A stretch of 64,000 nt of DNA from Paenibacillus_F chitinolyticus_A (GTDB lineage Bacteria; Bacillota; Bacilli; Paenibacillales; NBRC-103111). The DNA lies in assembly GCF_045038035.1 (NCBI RefSeq), contig NZ_CP173427.1, positions 2,294,001 through 2,358,000 on the forward strand, written 5' to 3'. Of this stretch, positions 8,856 through 17,750 are shown one piece after another. Below the pieces are notes generated by a model that saw nothing but the letters and a program-made list of their open reading frames with translations, did not search any database and was not told where the DNA came from. Positions within the stretch are counted from its first letter, which is position 1; each line of letters opens with the position of its first letter. The position numbers were made by a program, and so were the translations under genes.

Positions 8856-8911
8856 CGGCAGGGAGAGTCGGTCCGGCGCCTCAATCTCTAGGCGCGATTG
8901 CCGCCCTGCCG
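8856..8911 (+). other. Structured 5' leader of the GH85 gene
   Basis: CGGCAGGG (8856-8863) pairs with CCCTGCCG (8904-8911), and inside it GCGCCT (8876-8881) pairs with AGGCGC (8890-8895). This nested hairpin lies in the untranslated leader, 35 bp before the ATG, and has no T run, so it is not a plain terminator. It may stabilise the message or control translation. I recognise no riboswitch class. Confidence 0.45.
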
Positions 8912-8946
8912 AGCGTACAAGTCTCAACTTACATAGGAGGTCACAA

Positions 8947-11604
8947 ATGAAAAAGATTGGCGTTAGTCTGGCTGTATCCGTCACGGCGTTCGCGGCGATG
9001 GGGTTATCCGCATCCGCAGCGCAGCCTCATTCCTCGTACTGGTATCCGGAGCAGCTGCTGAAATGGAGCCCCGGGGCCGATCCCGACGCGAAATTCAACC
9101 GCGGCTCGATCCCGCTGCAGGAGCGTTTTACGGGCGACAAGGTGAATGCGAACGCGTCCAAGGAGCCCAAAATCGTGGCGCTTTCGGCCCTCAACGCGGG
9201 GACGAGCGGCGTTCCTTCACAGGGCTCGGACAAATTCGCAGCCAACACGTTCGGGTATTGGCAGTATGTCGACAAGCTGGTCTATTGGGGAGGCTCGGCG
9301 GGTGAAGGCATCATCGTGCCTCCAAGCGCCGACGCGATAGACGCCGCCCATAAGAACGGCGTACCGATCATGGGCACCGTCTTTTTCCCACCGAGCGTGT
9401 ACGGGGGCAAATACGACTGGGTGAAGCAGACGCTTCAGCAGAAACCGGACGGCTCGTTCCCGGTAGCCGACAAGCTGATCGAGGTGGCGAAAACATACGG
9501 CTTCGACGGCTGGTTCATCAACCAGGAAACCGAGGGCGGCACTCCGGCGGATGCCCAGAAAATGAAGGAGTTCCTGACATATCTGGAGGCCCGCAAATCC
9601 CCGTCCATGCAGATCATGTGGTACGACTCCATGACCAAAGACGGTGCGATAAGCTGGCAGAACGCGCTGAACGACAAGAACGAGATGTTCCTGCAGGACA
9701 AACAGCAGAAAGTCTCGGACAGCATGTTCCTTAACTTCTGGTGGAGAGATCTGGCGGGTTCGGCCGCCAAAGCGAAAAGCCTGGGCCGGAGCCCGTACGA
9801 GCTGTTTGCGGGCATCGACGTCGAGGCCAAAGGCTACGACACCGGCATCCAGTGGGACATGCTGTTCCCGAAAGGCAAACCGGCGGCGACTTCGCTGGGC
9901 ATCTACCGGCCCGACTGGGCGTTTAACAGCGCGGAGAACATGAAGGACTTTTTCGCCAGGGAGAATAAATTCTGGGTCGGCCAGAACGGCGATCCTTCCC
10001 GCACGGATACGAATCAAGCCTGGAAGGGCATGGCCAATTACGTGACCGAACAATCTCCGGTCAACCGGCTGCCGTTCGTGACGCATTTCAACACGGGAAG
10101 CGGTCAGCAGTACTATACGGACGGCAAACTCGTACGCGACAAAGGCTGGAACAACCGGAGCCTGCAGGATATTTTGCCGACCTGGCGCTGGATGGCGGAG
10201 AGTAAGGGAACCGCGCTTAAACCGAGCCTCGACTGGTCGGACGCCTATTACGGCGGCAGCTCTCTTAAGGTGGAGGGGGTGCTGAGTCCGGCCAATGCCA
10301 CGACGCTTAAGCTGTACCGGACGGACCTGGCTATCGAACCGGCCACTAAACTGTCGGTTACGTATAAAACTTCGTCTAAGCCGAGCATGAAAGTGGCCCT
10401 GACTTTTGCCGATCCGAAGGATGAGGCCGTTTATCTGGACGTAAAGGATAATGTTCAGCCGGGCTGGACGACCGAAACGTTTAATTTGACGCCTTATAAA
10501 GGAAAACGCATTTCGTCGATTTCGCTCGTGTTCGACTCGAAAGAAACGATCCCGGCCTACGCGATCAACGTCGGCAAGCTTTCGGTCGGCAGCGTGAAAG
10601 AGGAGAAGCAGGCGCCTCTGCCGGCCGTCAAGGACCTCAAGATCACCGGTTCCGACTTCCGAGACGGCATCTACGGTGATGCCCGCCTGGAGTGGAAGGC
10701 TCTGGACCAAGACGTGAAGCAGTACGAAATTTATCGCGTGCTTCCGGACGGTAAAGAGGAGTTCCTGGGAGCTACTCCCAACCACGTTTATTATGTCTCC
10801 GAGATGAAAAGAAGCAATAAAGAAGACACGACCGTGCTTAAGGTGGTTGCGGTCAACGGACAGTACCGGGCAGGGCAGGCGGCAACGGCGGCGATCAAGT
10901 GGCCGGCTTATCCGAAGCCGGCGGCCCGTTTTAAAACAGACAAAACGCTAGTCGCTCCCGGTGAGCCGGTAACGCTGATCGACCAGTCGACGGAGGTCGC
11001 CGAAGAATGGCTGTGGACGATAGATGGCGCGAGCCCTTCCACAAGTACGGACAAGCAGCCGGTTGTCACATTTGCCGAAGAGGGCGCCTACAGCGTGACG
11101 CTCACGGCCAAAAACAGCGCCGGTCAAGATTCCGTGACCAAGCAAGCGCTTATTACCGTCCGCAAAGACGCGGGCGCGGCGGTAAACCTGGCGCTGGGCA
11201 AAACCGCTAAAGCGGACAACGCCTGCGGTCCTGCCGAAGGAGCCGCTAACGCGGTGGACGGCAAAGTCACGGGCAACAGCAAATGGTGCGCCTTGGGCAA
11301 TCTGCCTCACTGGCTTACAGTAGACCTGGGAGCGGAGAAGACAATCAGCGGATTCGTGCTGAAGCATGCCGAAGCCGGCGGCGAATGGTCAGGCTTCAAC
11401 ACGAGCGACTATACCGTGCAGGTGAGTGCGGACGGCGTTGCGTGGACGGACGTTCTGGAAGTAAAAGGAAACCGGGCGGGCGAGACGAACGACGCTGTTG
11501 CGCTGGTGAAAGCTCGCTATGTGAAGCTGAACATCGTTAAAGCGAGCCAAGGCGGAGATACGGCGGCCCGGATTTACGAATTTGAGGTGCGCGGACTCCA
11601 GTAA
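8947..11604 (+). CDS. Secreted endo-beta-N-acetylglucosaminidase, GH85, with PKD and F5/8C domains
   Basis: This 885-residue secreted enzyme cuts the chitobiose core of N-glycans. It has a signal peptide (MKKIG, then a hydrophobic core, ending near SASAA). The GH85 barrel follows; FDGWFINQETEGG carries the Asn-x-Glu catalytic pair (N192, E194). A beta-rich domain spans roughly 410-550, a fibronectin-like segment 560-655, a PKD domain 659-740 and an F5/8C (discoidin-like) carbohydrate-binding domain 743-885. AGGAGG lies seven bases before the ATG. No anchor is seen, so it is probably released or held by its binding domains. It supplies oligosaccharides to the importer upstream. Confidence 0.95.
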   Translation: MKKIGVSLAVSVTAFAAMGLSASAAQPHSSYWYPEQLLKWSPGADPDAKFNRGSIPLQERFTGDKVNANASKEPKIVALSALNAGTSGVPSQGSDKFAANTFGYWQYVDKLVYWGGSAGEGIIVPPSADAIDAAHKNGVPIMGTVFFPPSVYGGKYDWVKQTLQQKPDGSFPVADKLIEVAKTYGFDGWFINQETEGGTPADAQKMKEFLTYLEARKSPSMQIMWYDSMTKDGAISWQNALNDKNEMFLQDKQQKVSDSMFLNFWWRDLAGSAAKAKSLGRSPYELFAGIDVEAKGYDTGIQWDMLFPKGKPAATSLGIYRPDWAFNSAENMKDFFARENKFWVGQNGDPSRTDTNQAWKGMANYVTEQSPVNRLPFVTHFNTGSGQQYYTDGKLVRDKGWNNRSLQDILPTWRWMAESKGTALKPSLDWSDAYYGGSSLKVEGVLSPANATTLKLYRTDLAIEPATKLSVTYKTSSKPSMKVALTFADPKDEAVYLDVKDNVQPGWTTETFNLTPYKGKRISSISLVFDSKETIPAYAINVGKLSVGSVKEEKQAPLPAVKDLKITGSDFRDGIYGDARLEWKALDQDVKQYEIYRVLPDGKEEFLGATPNHVYYVSEMKRSNKEDTTVLKVVAVNGQYRAGQAATAAIKWPAYPKPAARFKTDKTLVAPGEPVTLIDQSTEVAEEWLWTIDGASPSTSTDKQPVVTFAEEGAYSVTLTAKNSAGQDSVTKQALITVRKDAGAAVNLALGKTAKADNACGPAEGAANAVDGKVTGNSKWCALGNLPHWLTVDLGAEKTISGFVLKHAEAGGEWSGFNTSDYTVQVSADGVAWTDVLEVKGNRAGETNDAVALVKARYVKLNIVKASQGGDTAARIYEFEVRGLQ

Positions 11605-11917
11605 GCCGGAGTTTAACGGATTTGCAAAGCGTGCGGAAGAAATTGAGGTAAGTAAAAAGGTACCCGTACACGGAACACTTCCAAAAAAGTGTTTAGCGTA
11701 CGGGTACCTTTTTGTATATAGGAGATAGCAGGGGGGGCGAACAAGATGAGATGAAACCATTTCAATCAAAACGCACGGAAACGATTAGCGCTGCCCGGTA
11801 TTTCCGCTCCGGAACGGTTAATTCGCCGGTACGCGGTCAATCGGCAGGACGATCGGGCGTTCTCGGGTCCGCCGCTTTATGCACCGGACGTCCCGGCGCA
11901 ACCCGCTCGCTCCGCGG
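11605..11917. other. Intergenic region between convergent genes
   Basis: Apart from the terminator at 11654-11714, I see no gene, promoter or repeat here. Open frames across 11712-12077 on the plus strand are shadows of the next minus-strand gene. Confidence 0.6.
11654..11714 (+). terminator. Strong terminator of the GH85 gene
   Basis: AAAAAGGTACCCGTAC pairs perfectly with GTACGGGTACCTTTTT over 16 bases, with a second nested stem AACACT/AGTGTT. The symmetric A and T tracts could stop transcription from both sides, which suits the convergent gene that follows. Confidence 0.9.
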
Positions 11918-12640
11918 TCAACCCGCGCTCTCCGCCCCTTCGGCGGCGGCGCCTGTCCCTCCGGCCGACAGCCGGGGCCAGGCGGCCTGCCACTCGCGGA
12001 GGCCCGCTTCGACTTCGTCGCGGGGAAGCTTGCCCGCTTGCAGCTTCTCGTCGCTGCAAGCGAGCAACCGCCTATAGAAGGCAAGGCCCCACTCGGGAAG
12101 CTCTCCGTCTCCCGAGGACTCTCTGCCTTTCAGCTCGTAGAGGAGGTTTTCCGCTTCGTCATAGCTTCCGGCAGCGGTGCAGTACTCCATGAGCTTGTAC
12201 AGGACAGTTACGGGCTGGCGGTACGCTTTCAGCCGGTGGTTCAAGTAGGCGATCTCCGCGTGAAGGGACACGTCGTCCGATTCCGCGCCCAGCTCTGCCG
12301 CCGTCAAATAAAAGTACAGCGCATTGACCCTGCGCTGGTACGCCTCGCGATCCCCGGACATTTCTTCGTAAATGTCCGCTTCCTCGCGGAGCAGCTTGCC
12401 GGCCGCCAGAAGCTTTTCGCCGCTCAGCGAGGCTCCCGTCATCATCATGCGGAGGGCGTCCTCCTCCGGCACGGAGCCGAGCAGCTTGGACGGCGGAAGC
12501 TGCATCCGGCCGTACAGTTCGCCGAGCTCGGCCAGAGCTTCCGCATGCTTCTTCTCTTTGCGCAGCTTGAGGATGCGGGTTGCAATCGCTTCGGTCATCT
12601 GCGTGATCATCGTCAATAAGTAATCCTTCCGTTCGAACAA
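11918..12640 (-). CDS. DUF6483-like protein of unknown function
   Basis: A soluble, mainly helical protein of 240 residues beginning MFERKDYLLTMITQMTEAIA. The first 60 residues look like the DUF6483 proteins of Paenibacillus; the rest is made of helix pairs (residues about 110-200) that resemble tetratricopeptide repeats. No signal peptide or membrane segment is visible, and the last 20 residues are low-complexity Gly/Ala. GAAC and a purine-rich stretch precede the ATG. It lies 57 bp behind the YpdA-like gene and may share its transcript. The function is unknown. Confidence 0.75.
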   Translation of the reverse strand: MFERKDYLLTMITQMTEAIATRILKLRKEKKHAEALAELGELYGRMQLPPSKLLGSVPEEDALRMMMTGASLSGEKLLAAGKLLREEADIYEEMSGDREAYQRRVNALYFYLTAAELGAESDDVSLHAEIAYLNHRLKAYRQPVTVLYKLMEYCTAAGSYDEAENLLYELKGRESSGDGELPEWGLAFYRRLLACSDEKLQAGKLPRDEVEAGLREWQAAWPRLSAGGTGAAAEGAESAG

Positions 12641-12697
12641 GCGGGTTCCTCCTTATCGCGGCGGCGCATGCTGCCAGGCAGCGGCAGCCGGGTTGAT

Positions 12698-13687
12698 TTA
12701 GCTGGATGAAGCGTTTTGCCTCTTCGAGGCGATATGCTGCGCGATGGCCACGCCATGTTTGCGGCCCGTCTCGATGAAAATCTCGTTGGCGTTGTGGCCC
12801 GAGGCGATAACGCCGGCGACATACAGACCCGGCACGTTGGACTCCATCGTCTCCGGGTTATAAAGCGGCTTCAGATGCTCGCCCTGCAGCTCTACGCCCG
12901 ATTCGATCATCAAAGTCCGGTCGGGCCGGAAGCCGGTGAGCGCCAGGACGAAATCGTTATCGAGCACGGTTTGCGTTCCGTTCGTGTCGACCGTTACCGT
13001 CAGATCGTCGATCCGGACGACACGGGAAGAGTAAAGCATGCGGATATGGCCCTTGGCGACCATGCTCTCGAAAATCGGTCTCACCCAGGGCTTGATGGAC
13101 GGGGACATCTGCTCCTGCCGGTACACGACCGTAACTTCCGCGCCGACGCGCATCAGATCAAGAGCCGCATCGATAGCCGAATTGTTGCCGCCGATAATGA
13201 CGACTTTCATATTCGTATAAGGGTGGGCCTCCCGGTAATAATGGGTGACTTTCGGAAGGTCTTCCCCGGGGATTCCGAGCAGGTTCGGCGTATCGAAATA
13301 GCCGGTTGAAATCACCGCATGCTTCGCTTCGGTTACGATTTGCCGCCCGCCGCGGTTCACGGACGTAACGACAAAATGGCCGTCCTTCTTACGGATGGAA
13401 GTGACTTCTTCGTAGCTCCGGATGTTCAAATCGTAATGCCGGGCAACGTTCCGGTAATAAAAAAGAGCTTCCTGGCGGCTGGGTTTGTCGCTCGGCGTCG
13501 TAAAAGGAATATCGCCGATTTCCAGCAGGTCCGGCGTGCTGAAAAACTGGAGATGGGTCGGGTACAAATAAATGGAATTCACGATACAGTGCTTCTCGAT
13601 CACGAGCGCGGGGATACCCGCTTTCTTCAATTCGACGGCAGCCGAGATTCCGCAAGGGCCGGCTCCGACAATGATGACTTCTTCCAT
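12698..13687 (-). CDS. ypdA: YpdA-family FAD/NAD(P)-dependent reductase (putative bacillithiol disulfide reductase)
   Basis: This 329-residue pyridine nucleotide-disulfide reductase-like flavoprotein starts at an ATG ten bases after GGAAGGAGG. The N-terminal FAD site is VIIVGAGPCGISAAVELKKAG, and a second Rossmann motif, VVIIGGNNSAIDAALDLMR, binds NAD(P)H near residue 165. YpdA proteins recycle oxidised bacillithiol using NADPH. The PCG cysteine next to the FAD site is the conserved YpdA cysteine. A PIG-L deacetylase of the bacillithiol type lies about 4 kb away, which fits this role. It is on the minus strand, downstream of the SulP gene. Confidence 0.88.
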   Translation of the reverse strand: MEEVIIVGAGPCGISAAVELKKAGIPALVIEKHCIVNSIYLYPTHLQFFSTPDLLEIGDIPFTTPSDKPSRQEALFYYRNVARHYDLNIRSYEEVTSIRKKDGHFVVTSVNRGGRQIVTEAKHAVISTGYFDTPNLLGIPGEDLPKVTHYYREAHPYTNMKVVIIGGNNSAIDAALDLMRVGAEVTVVYRQEQMSPSIKPWVRPIFESMVAKGHIRMLYSSRVVRIDDLTVTVDTNGTQTVLDNDFVLALTGFRPDRTLMIESGVELQGEHLKPLYNPETMESNVPGLYVAGVIASGHNANEIFIETGRKHGVAIAQHIASKRQNASSS

Positions 13688-13946
13688 AAGATGGTGGCCT
13701 CCTTCCGTCACGGATGAAGACAGGCGTAAATATTCCTACTTGTGTCTGACAGTAAGCAGCGACGGTTTTTATTCCATAGTAACGCAATCGGAGATAAAAA
13801 CACAACCTGCCGGCCTGATGCTTGCCCCGTGGTTCTTTACCGCTTAGTGGGCAAGAGCCGTCAGCGGGCAAAAAGAAAAAGCACGTCCCGGCGGGGAACG
13901 CGCCCCTGTACATGACAGGGACGGTTCTTACCGGAATATGCTTCTT

Positions 13947-15401
13947 TTAGCCGTGTCCGCCCGGGGCCGCAAGGCCGACCCGCTCTACGATCCGGCGGCT
14001 CTCTTCGTTGAGTCCCGTGATAGACACTTTTTTATGAAGAAGATCGTATTTCAGCATCACTTTGGAAATAGCCGTGACGGCCGAATGGTCCCAAATGTGG
14101 GAATGGGAAAAATCAATCGTGATCCGCTCCGGATCGTTCATGTAGTCGAACTGCTCGATGAAATGCGTCATCGTGCCGAAAAACATCTGGCCGGAAACCG
14201 TGTAAATCTTGGTTCCGTCCGCACTAACCTTGGATGTCGCACGGATTTTGGCCATTTTCCAGGCGAAAACGACGGCGCTGATCAGAACGCCAGCGAACAC
14301 GCCCTTGGACAAGTCGTGAGTGGCGACGACAATCGCTACCGTGACGATCATAACGAGCGTATCGGACAGCGGAATTTTCGCCAGCTGGGGGATGGACTTC
14401 CAATCGAACGTACCGATGGAGACCATGATCATCACGCCGACGAGAGCCGCCATCGGGATTTTCTCGACGACGGGACCGAGAACGAGGATCAGGAACAGCA
14501 GGAACAGACCGGCAACCAGCGTGGACAAACGGGTCCGTCCGCCCGACTTGATGTTGATAACGGATTGTCCGATCATGGCGCAGCCCGCCATTCCGCCGAA
14601 GAAGCCGGTCACGATATTGGCGGCGCCCTGACCGCGGACTTCGCGGTTTTTATCGCTTGGCGTGTCGGTCATTTCATCTAGGATCGTAGCTGTGAGCAGC
14701 GATTCGAGAATGCCGACGAAAGCAAGAGATAGGGAATACGGGAAAATAATTTTGAAGGTATCCCACGTAAACAGAACTTGCGGCAGATGGAACAAAGGCA
14801 GCGAGCTTGTGATCCGGCCCATATCGCCGACCGTATTGACCCCAATGCCGAAAGAAATGGTGATGATGGAAATCAGGATGATTGCAGCAAGCGCGGACGG
14901 AACGGCCTTCGTGAATCTCGGCAGAATGTAAATGATGGCAAGCGTTACGCCGACGAGCGCGTACATGACCCAGCTTTGACCGGCAAAATGGGTGAGCTGC
15001 GCCGTGAAAATAAGAATCGCCAATGCGTTCACGAACCCGGTCATAACCGATTGGGGCACGAAGCGGACCAGTTTGCCGAGCTTAAGCAGACCGAGAATAT
15101 ATTGAAGGATTCCGGTCAGAACCGTGGCGGCGAACAAGTATTCCAGGCCGTATTCTTTGACAAGCGGAGCCATCACGAGCGCCATCGCTCCCGTGGCCGC
15201 CGAAATCATGCCCGGTCTGCCGCCGAAGAAAGAAATGACGAGCGCCATCGTAAACGAGGCGTAGAGGCCGACCATGGGATCGACCCCGGCGATAATCGAG
15301 AAAGCGATCGCTTCCGGAATGAGCGCCAGCGCTACCGTAATCCCGGACAAAATGTCGCTGCGCGGATTGGAAAACCAGGTTCTATTCAGTTGTCTAAGCA
15401 A
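13947..15401 (-). CDS. SulP-family inorganic anion transporter with STAS domain
   Basis: This polytopic transporter of 484 residues carries the SulP signature in ITVALALIPEAIAFSIIAG and PMVGLYASF, about ten to twelve membrane segments, and a C-terminal STAS domain from about residue 385. I place the start at a TTG (15401) because GAGGAGG sits nine bases before it; the longer frame from a GTG at 15455 has no ribosome binding site and crosses a hairpin. SulP proteins carry sulfate, bicarbonate or similar anions, often with sodium or protons. The substrate cannot be told from the sequence, and no cysteine-pathway or carbonic anhydrase gene is adjacent. Confidence 0.92.
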   Translation of the reverse strand: MLRQLNRTWFSNPRSDILSGITVALALIPEAIAFSIIAGVDPMVGLYASFTMALVISFFGGRPGMISAATGAMALVMAPLVKEYGLEYLFAATVLTGILQYILGLLKLGKLVRFVPQSVMTGFVNALAILIFTAQLTHFAGQSWVMYALVGVTLAIIYILPRFTKAVPSALAAIILISIITISFGIGVNTVGDMGRITSSLPLFHLPQVLFTWDTFKIIFPYSLSLAFVGILESLLTATILDEMTDTPSDKNREVRGQGAANIVTGFFGGMAGCAMIGQSVINIKSGGRTRLSTLVAGLFLLFLILVLGPVVEKIPMAALVGVMIMVSIGTFDWKSIPQLAKIPLSDTLVMIVTVAIVVATHDLSKGVFAGVLISAVVFAWKMAKIRATSKVSADGTKIYTVSGQMFFGTMTHFIEQFDYMNDPERITIDFSHSHIWDHSAVTAISKVMLKYDLLHKKVSITGLNEESRRIVERVGLAAPGGHG

Positions 15402-15742
15402 GTTGATAATCCTCCTCTGGTATAGGTTCAGCTCATGAATAGGGTGACTTTCCACTCTCAGGAAAGTCGGGGCCGTTGATCACTAAAAGACATTATAACG
15501 AAGAGAGGGAAGCGATTCATTTCTTGAAAAGCCGATGATAGCGCTTTAATAACGAGTTTTCTATTGTTTTCTCACTTTTTCTTAAAAATAAGGGCTTCTT
15601 ATAAGAGAGTTGTACGCAAGACGGCGGAAAGCGGAGAAATTCAAGAAGACTTTACGCAAATGGAGCGGACTTTCTTTTTTGGAGACGGAGGAGTAGAGTA
15701 AAAGGGTGCGTCAGTAATCATTTACATAGGGGGTTGTCAATC
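15402..15742. promoter_or_regulatory. Divergent control region of SulP and aminopeptidase genes
   Basis: This stretch holds the SulP leader and promoter. GACTTTCC (15447-15454) and GGAAAGTC (15462-15469) form an eight-base-pair hairpin in the SulP leader. On the minus strand a TATAAT -10 (plus 15492-15497) lies 17 bases after a weak ATGAAT. I see no convincing promoter for the aminopeptidase and no small gene. Confidence 0.45.
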
Positions 15743-16972
15743 ATGACATCATTCCAGAAACAGCTGGAGAAATATGCCGAACTGGTCGTAAAAGTAGGCG
15801 TTAACATTCAACCGGGACAGATTTTGTACATTGAATCGCCGATCGAAAGTGTGGAGTTTACGCGTCACGTCGTAAGAAAAGCTTATGAAGCGGGAGCCAA
15901 ATTCGTCGAGGTGAACTGGAGCGACGAGCAGACGACACGCATCCGGTACGAATCCGCGCCTGACGAGTCATTTGATTTCTATCCGGAGTGGACGGCGAGA
16001 ATGATGGAACAGCTTGCCGAAGGCAACGGAGCCCTGCTGAACATCAAGGTACCCGATCCGGAGCTGTTCAAAGGCATCGATACGGGCAAGATTTCACGTG
16101 CAGGCAAAGCGGCCTCGATCGCAAGACAACGCTTCCAGGGTTATGTCCGCAACCATAAATTCAGCTGGTGTCTCGTCAAAGCACCGACTAAAGCGTGGGC
16201 GGATAAAGTTTTCGCGGACCTGCCCGAGGACGAACGCGTTTCCGTCATGTGGGAAACGATCTTTAAAATGAACCGCGTCGATAAAGACGATCCGGTTGCC
16301 GCCTGGAAGGAGCACATTGCGCAATTGTCGGAGACGCATGATCGGCTGACCGCCAAGAAGTACCGCCGTCTGCACTATAAAGCGCCGGGAACGGACCTGT
16401 CGGTGGAGCTCCCCGAAGGCCACTTGTGGCTCGGCGGCGGGGGAGAAAACGAGCAGGGCGATTATTTCGTCGCCAACATGCCGACCGAAGAAGTGTTCAC
16501 CATGCCGAAACGCGACGGAGTCAACGGTACGGTATCGAGCACGATGCCGCTGAATCTGGGCGGCCGTCTAGTCGATAAGTTCCAACTCACGTTCAAGGAT
16601 GGAGTCGTGGTGGATTACTCCGCCGAAGTCGGACAGGAGCATCTCAAATCCCTGTTCGATACCGACGAGGGGGCGAAACGTCTCGGGGAAGTGGCGCTGG
16701 TGCCGCACGATTCGCCGATTTCGAACCTGAACCGGATCTTCTACAACACCGGTATCGACGAGAATGCCTCCTGCCACTTTGCCGTCGGAAGCGCCTATCC
16801 GTTCACCCTGGAGAACGGGACCAAGATGAGCCAGGAGGAACTTCTGGCGAGAGGAGCCAACGTGAGCCTGACGCACGTCGACTTTATGGTCGGCTCCGCC
16901 GATCTCGACATCGACGGGGAACTCGCGGACGGGACAATCGAGCCGATCTTCCGCAAAGGCAACTGGGTCTAA
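15743..16972 (+). CDS. M29-family (thermophilic-type) metallo-aminopeptidase
   Basis: This 409-residue cytoplasmic aminopeptidase of the AmpS/PepS/AmpII type starts at the ATG nine bases after AGGGGG; an in-frame TTG at 15734 overlaps that site. Family marks include KYAELVVKVGVNIQPGQ at the N-terminus, the metal-binding part near FPEGHLWLGGG-like residues 225-235, and the ending with LTHVDFMVGS and the D-I-D-G motif. It releases N-terminal amino acids from peptides using a divalent-metal pair. It is monocistronic and followed by a good terminator. Confidence 0.92.
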   Translation: MTSFQKQLEKYAELVVKVGVNIQPGQILYIESPIESVEFTRHVVRKAYEAGAKFVEVNWSDEQTTRIRYESAPDESFDFYPEWTARMMEQLAEGNGALLNIKVPDPELFKGIDTGKISRAGKAASIARQRFQGYVRNHKFSWCLVKAPTKAWADKVFADLPEDERVSVMWETIFKMNRVDKDDPVAAWKEHIAQLSETHDRLTAKKYRRLHYKAPGTDLSVELPEGHLWLGGGGENEQGDYFVANMPTEEVFTMPKRDGVNGTVSSTMPLNLGGRLVDKFQLTFKDGVVVDYSAEVGQEHLKSLFDTDEGAKRLGEVALVPHDSPISNLNRIFYNTGIDENASCHFAVGSAYPFTLENGTKMSQEELLARGANVSLTHVDFMVGSADLDIDGELADGTIEPIFRKGNWV

Positions 16973-16992
16973 GGAGTTATTTCATGCAAAGA

Positions 16993-17026
16993 GCGCCGGG
17001 AACTTTTTAGTCCCGGCGCCTTTTTT
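16993..17026 (+). terminator. Terminator of the aminopeptidase gene
   Basis: GCGCCGGGA pairs with TCCCGGCGC around a nine-base loop, followed by six T residues. Confidence 0.85.
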
Positions 17027-17054
17027 ACTTTTCCTGCCGTATAGGGTCCCGCTC

Positions 17055-17228
17055 TTACAGATTGCGGCTGTTCTCGTCCTGATGAGTGCCGCTGATCTTG
17101 TTGCGTGTGTTCCATTCCTCCGCCTGAGGCTCGATGTCCTGCTTGCGGTCCACCTTATGCTCCTGCTCGGGAGAATTGCGGTCGGGATTTTTCTCGTTGC
17201 GCACTTCTTGTCCTTTGGGCTGTTCCAT
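17055..17228 (-). CDS. Small hydrophilic protein, 57 residues
   Basis: A short minus-strand frame encodes MEQPKGQEVRNEK and continues with a highly charged, Asn/Gln/Asp/Arg-rich sequence ending HQDENSRNL. I chose the ATG at 17228 because GGAGGG lies seven bases before it; the ATG at 17234 is only one base from that site. It has no membrane segment, signal or cysteine. Codon use is normal for the window. Similar small charged proteins of unknown function are common in Paenibacillus, some of them spore-associated, but nothing here proves a role. Confidence 0.7.
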   Translation of the reverse strand: MEQPKGQEVRNEKNPDRNSPEQEHKVDRKQDIEPQAEEWNTRNKISGTHQDENSRNL

Positions 17229-17434
17229 GTCCATTCCCTCCTAAACGTGTGGGTTACCTATACATACCCGTCCTAAAGCCGGGGAAAACAACAGACACTT
17301 GCGCGGCACGGGCTCGTACGGTTTATAATAAGGAGGAAGGCGGACCGAAACCGGGTCCGGAACGGGACCGTTTACATAGCCGGACTCATCACGAACACGG
17401 GATTCAGAGAGTCAACAGAAGGAGGGGCCTGAGT

Positions 17435-17710
17435 ATGCAAATTAAGATCACGGAAGCCGCATCGAATCTTTTCAGGAAAGATTGGGGGTTTGGCGGCGGG
17501 GATCATGTGCGCATTTTTGTGCGATACAGCGGCGGGGGCGAGGATGCCTTTTCATTCGGGATCATTAAAGATGCTCCGCATTATCCGGCCGTGACGGCCG
17601 AGGCGGGCGGCGTCACCTTTTTTATGGAAGAAAAAGACGTCTGGTATCTGGAAGGCAAAGATCTCCACATAGACGGCATTGCCGAAGAAATTGTTTTAAA
17701 ACGGCTGTGA
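17435..17710 (+). CDS. HesB/IscA-like protein (YneR type)
   Basis: This 91-residue protein of the HesB-like fold starts at an ATG seven bases after AGGAGGGG. The sequence MQIKITEAASNLFRKDWGF and the GGVTFFMEEKDVWYLEG region match YneR-type HesB proteins. The cysteines that hold iron-sulfur clusters in IscA are missing, so an Fe-S scaffold role is unlikely; the function of this branch is unknown. It lies 40 bp before the deacetylase gene and is probably cotranscribed. Confidence 0.8.
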   Translation: MQIKITEAASNLFRKDWGFGGGDHVRIFVRYSGGGEDAFSFGIIKDAPHYPAVTAEAGGVTFFMEEKDVWYLEGKDLHIDGIAEEIVLKRL

Positions 17711-17750
17711 TAACGGCTTTGAGTTAAAGACCGGAAGGAGACGGGTACCC

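Noticed and set aside
9217..10785. Minus-strand open frame of 522 codons
   Set aside because: It is the shadow of the GH85 gene; no domain or ribosome binding site.
13888..13925. CCCTGT/ACAGGG stem near the ypdA-SulP junction
   Set aside because: It is short and lacks a T run on either strand, so a terminator call is not supported.
14778..15425. Plus-strand open frame of 215 codons
   Set aside because: It lies opposite the SulP gene and is an Arg/Asn/Gln-rich shadow of membrane segments.
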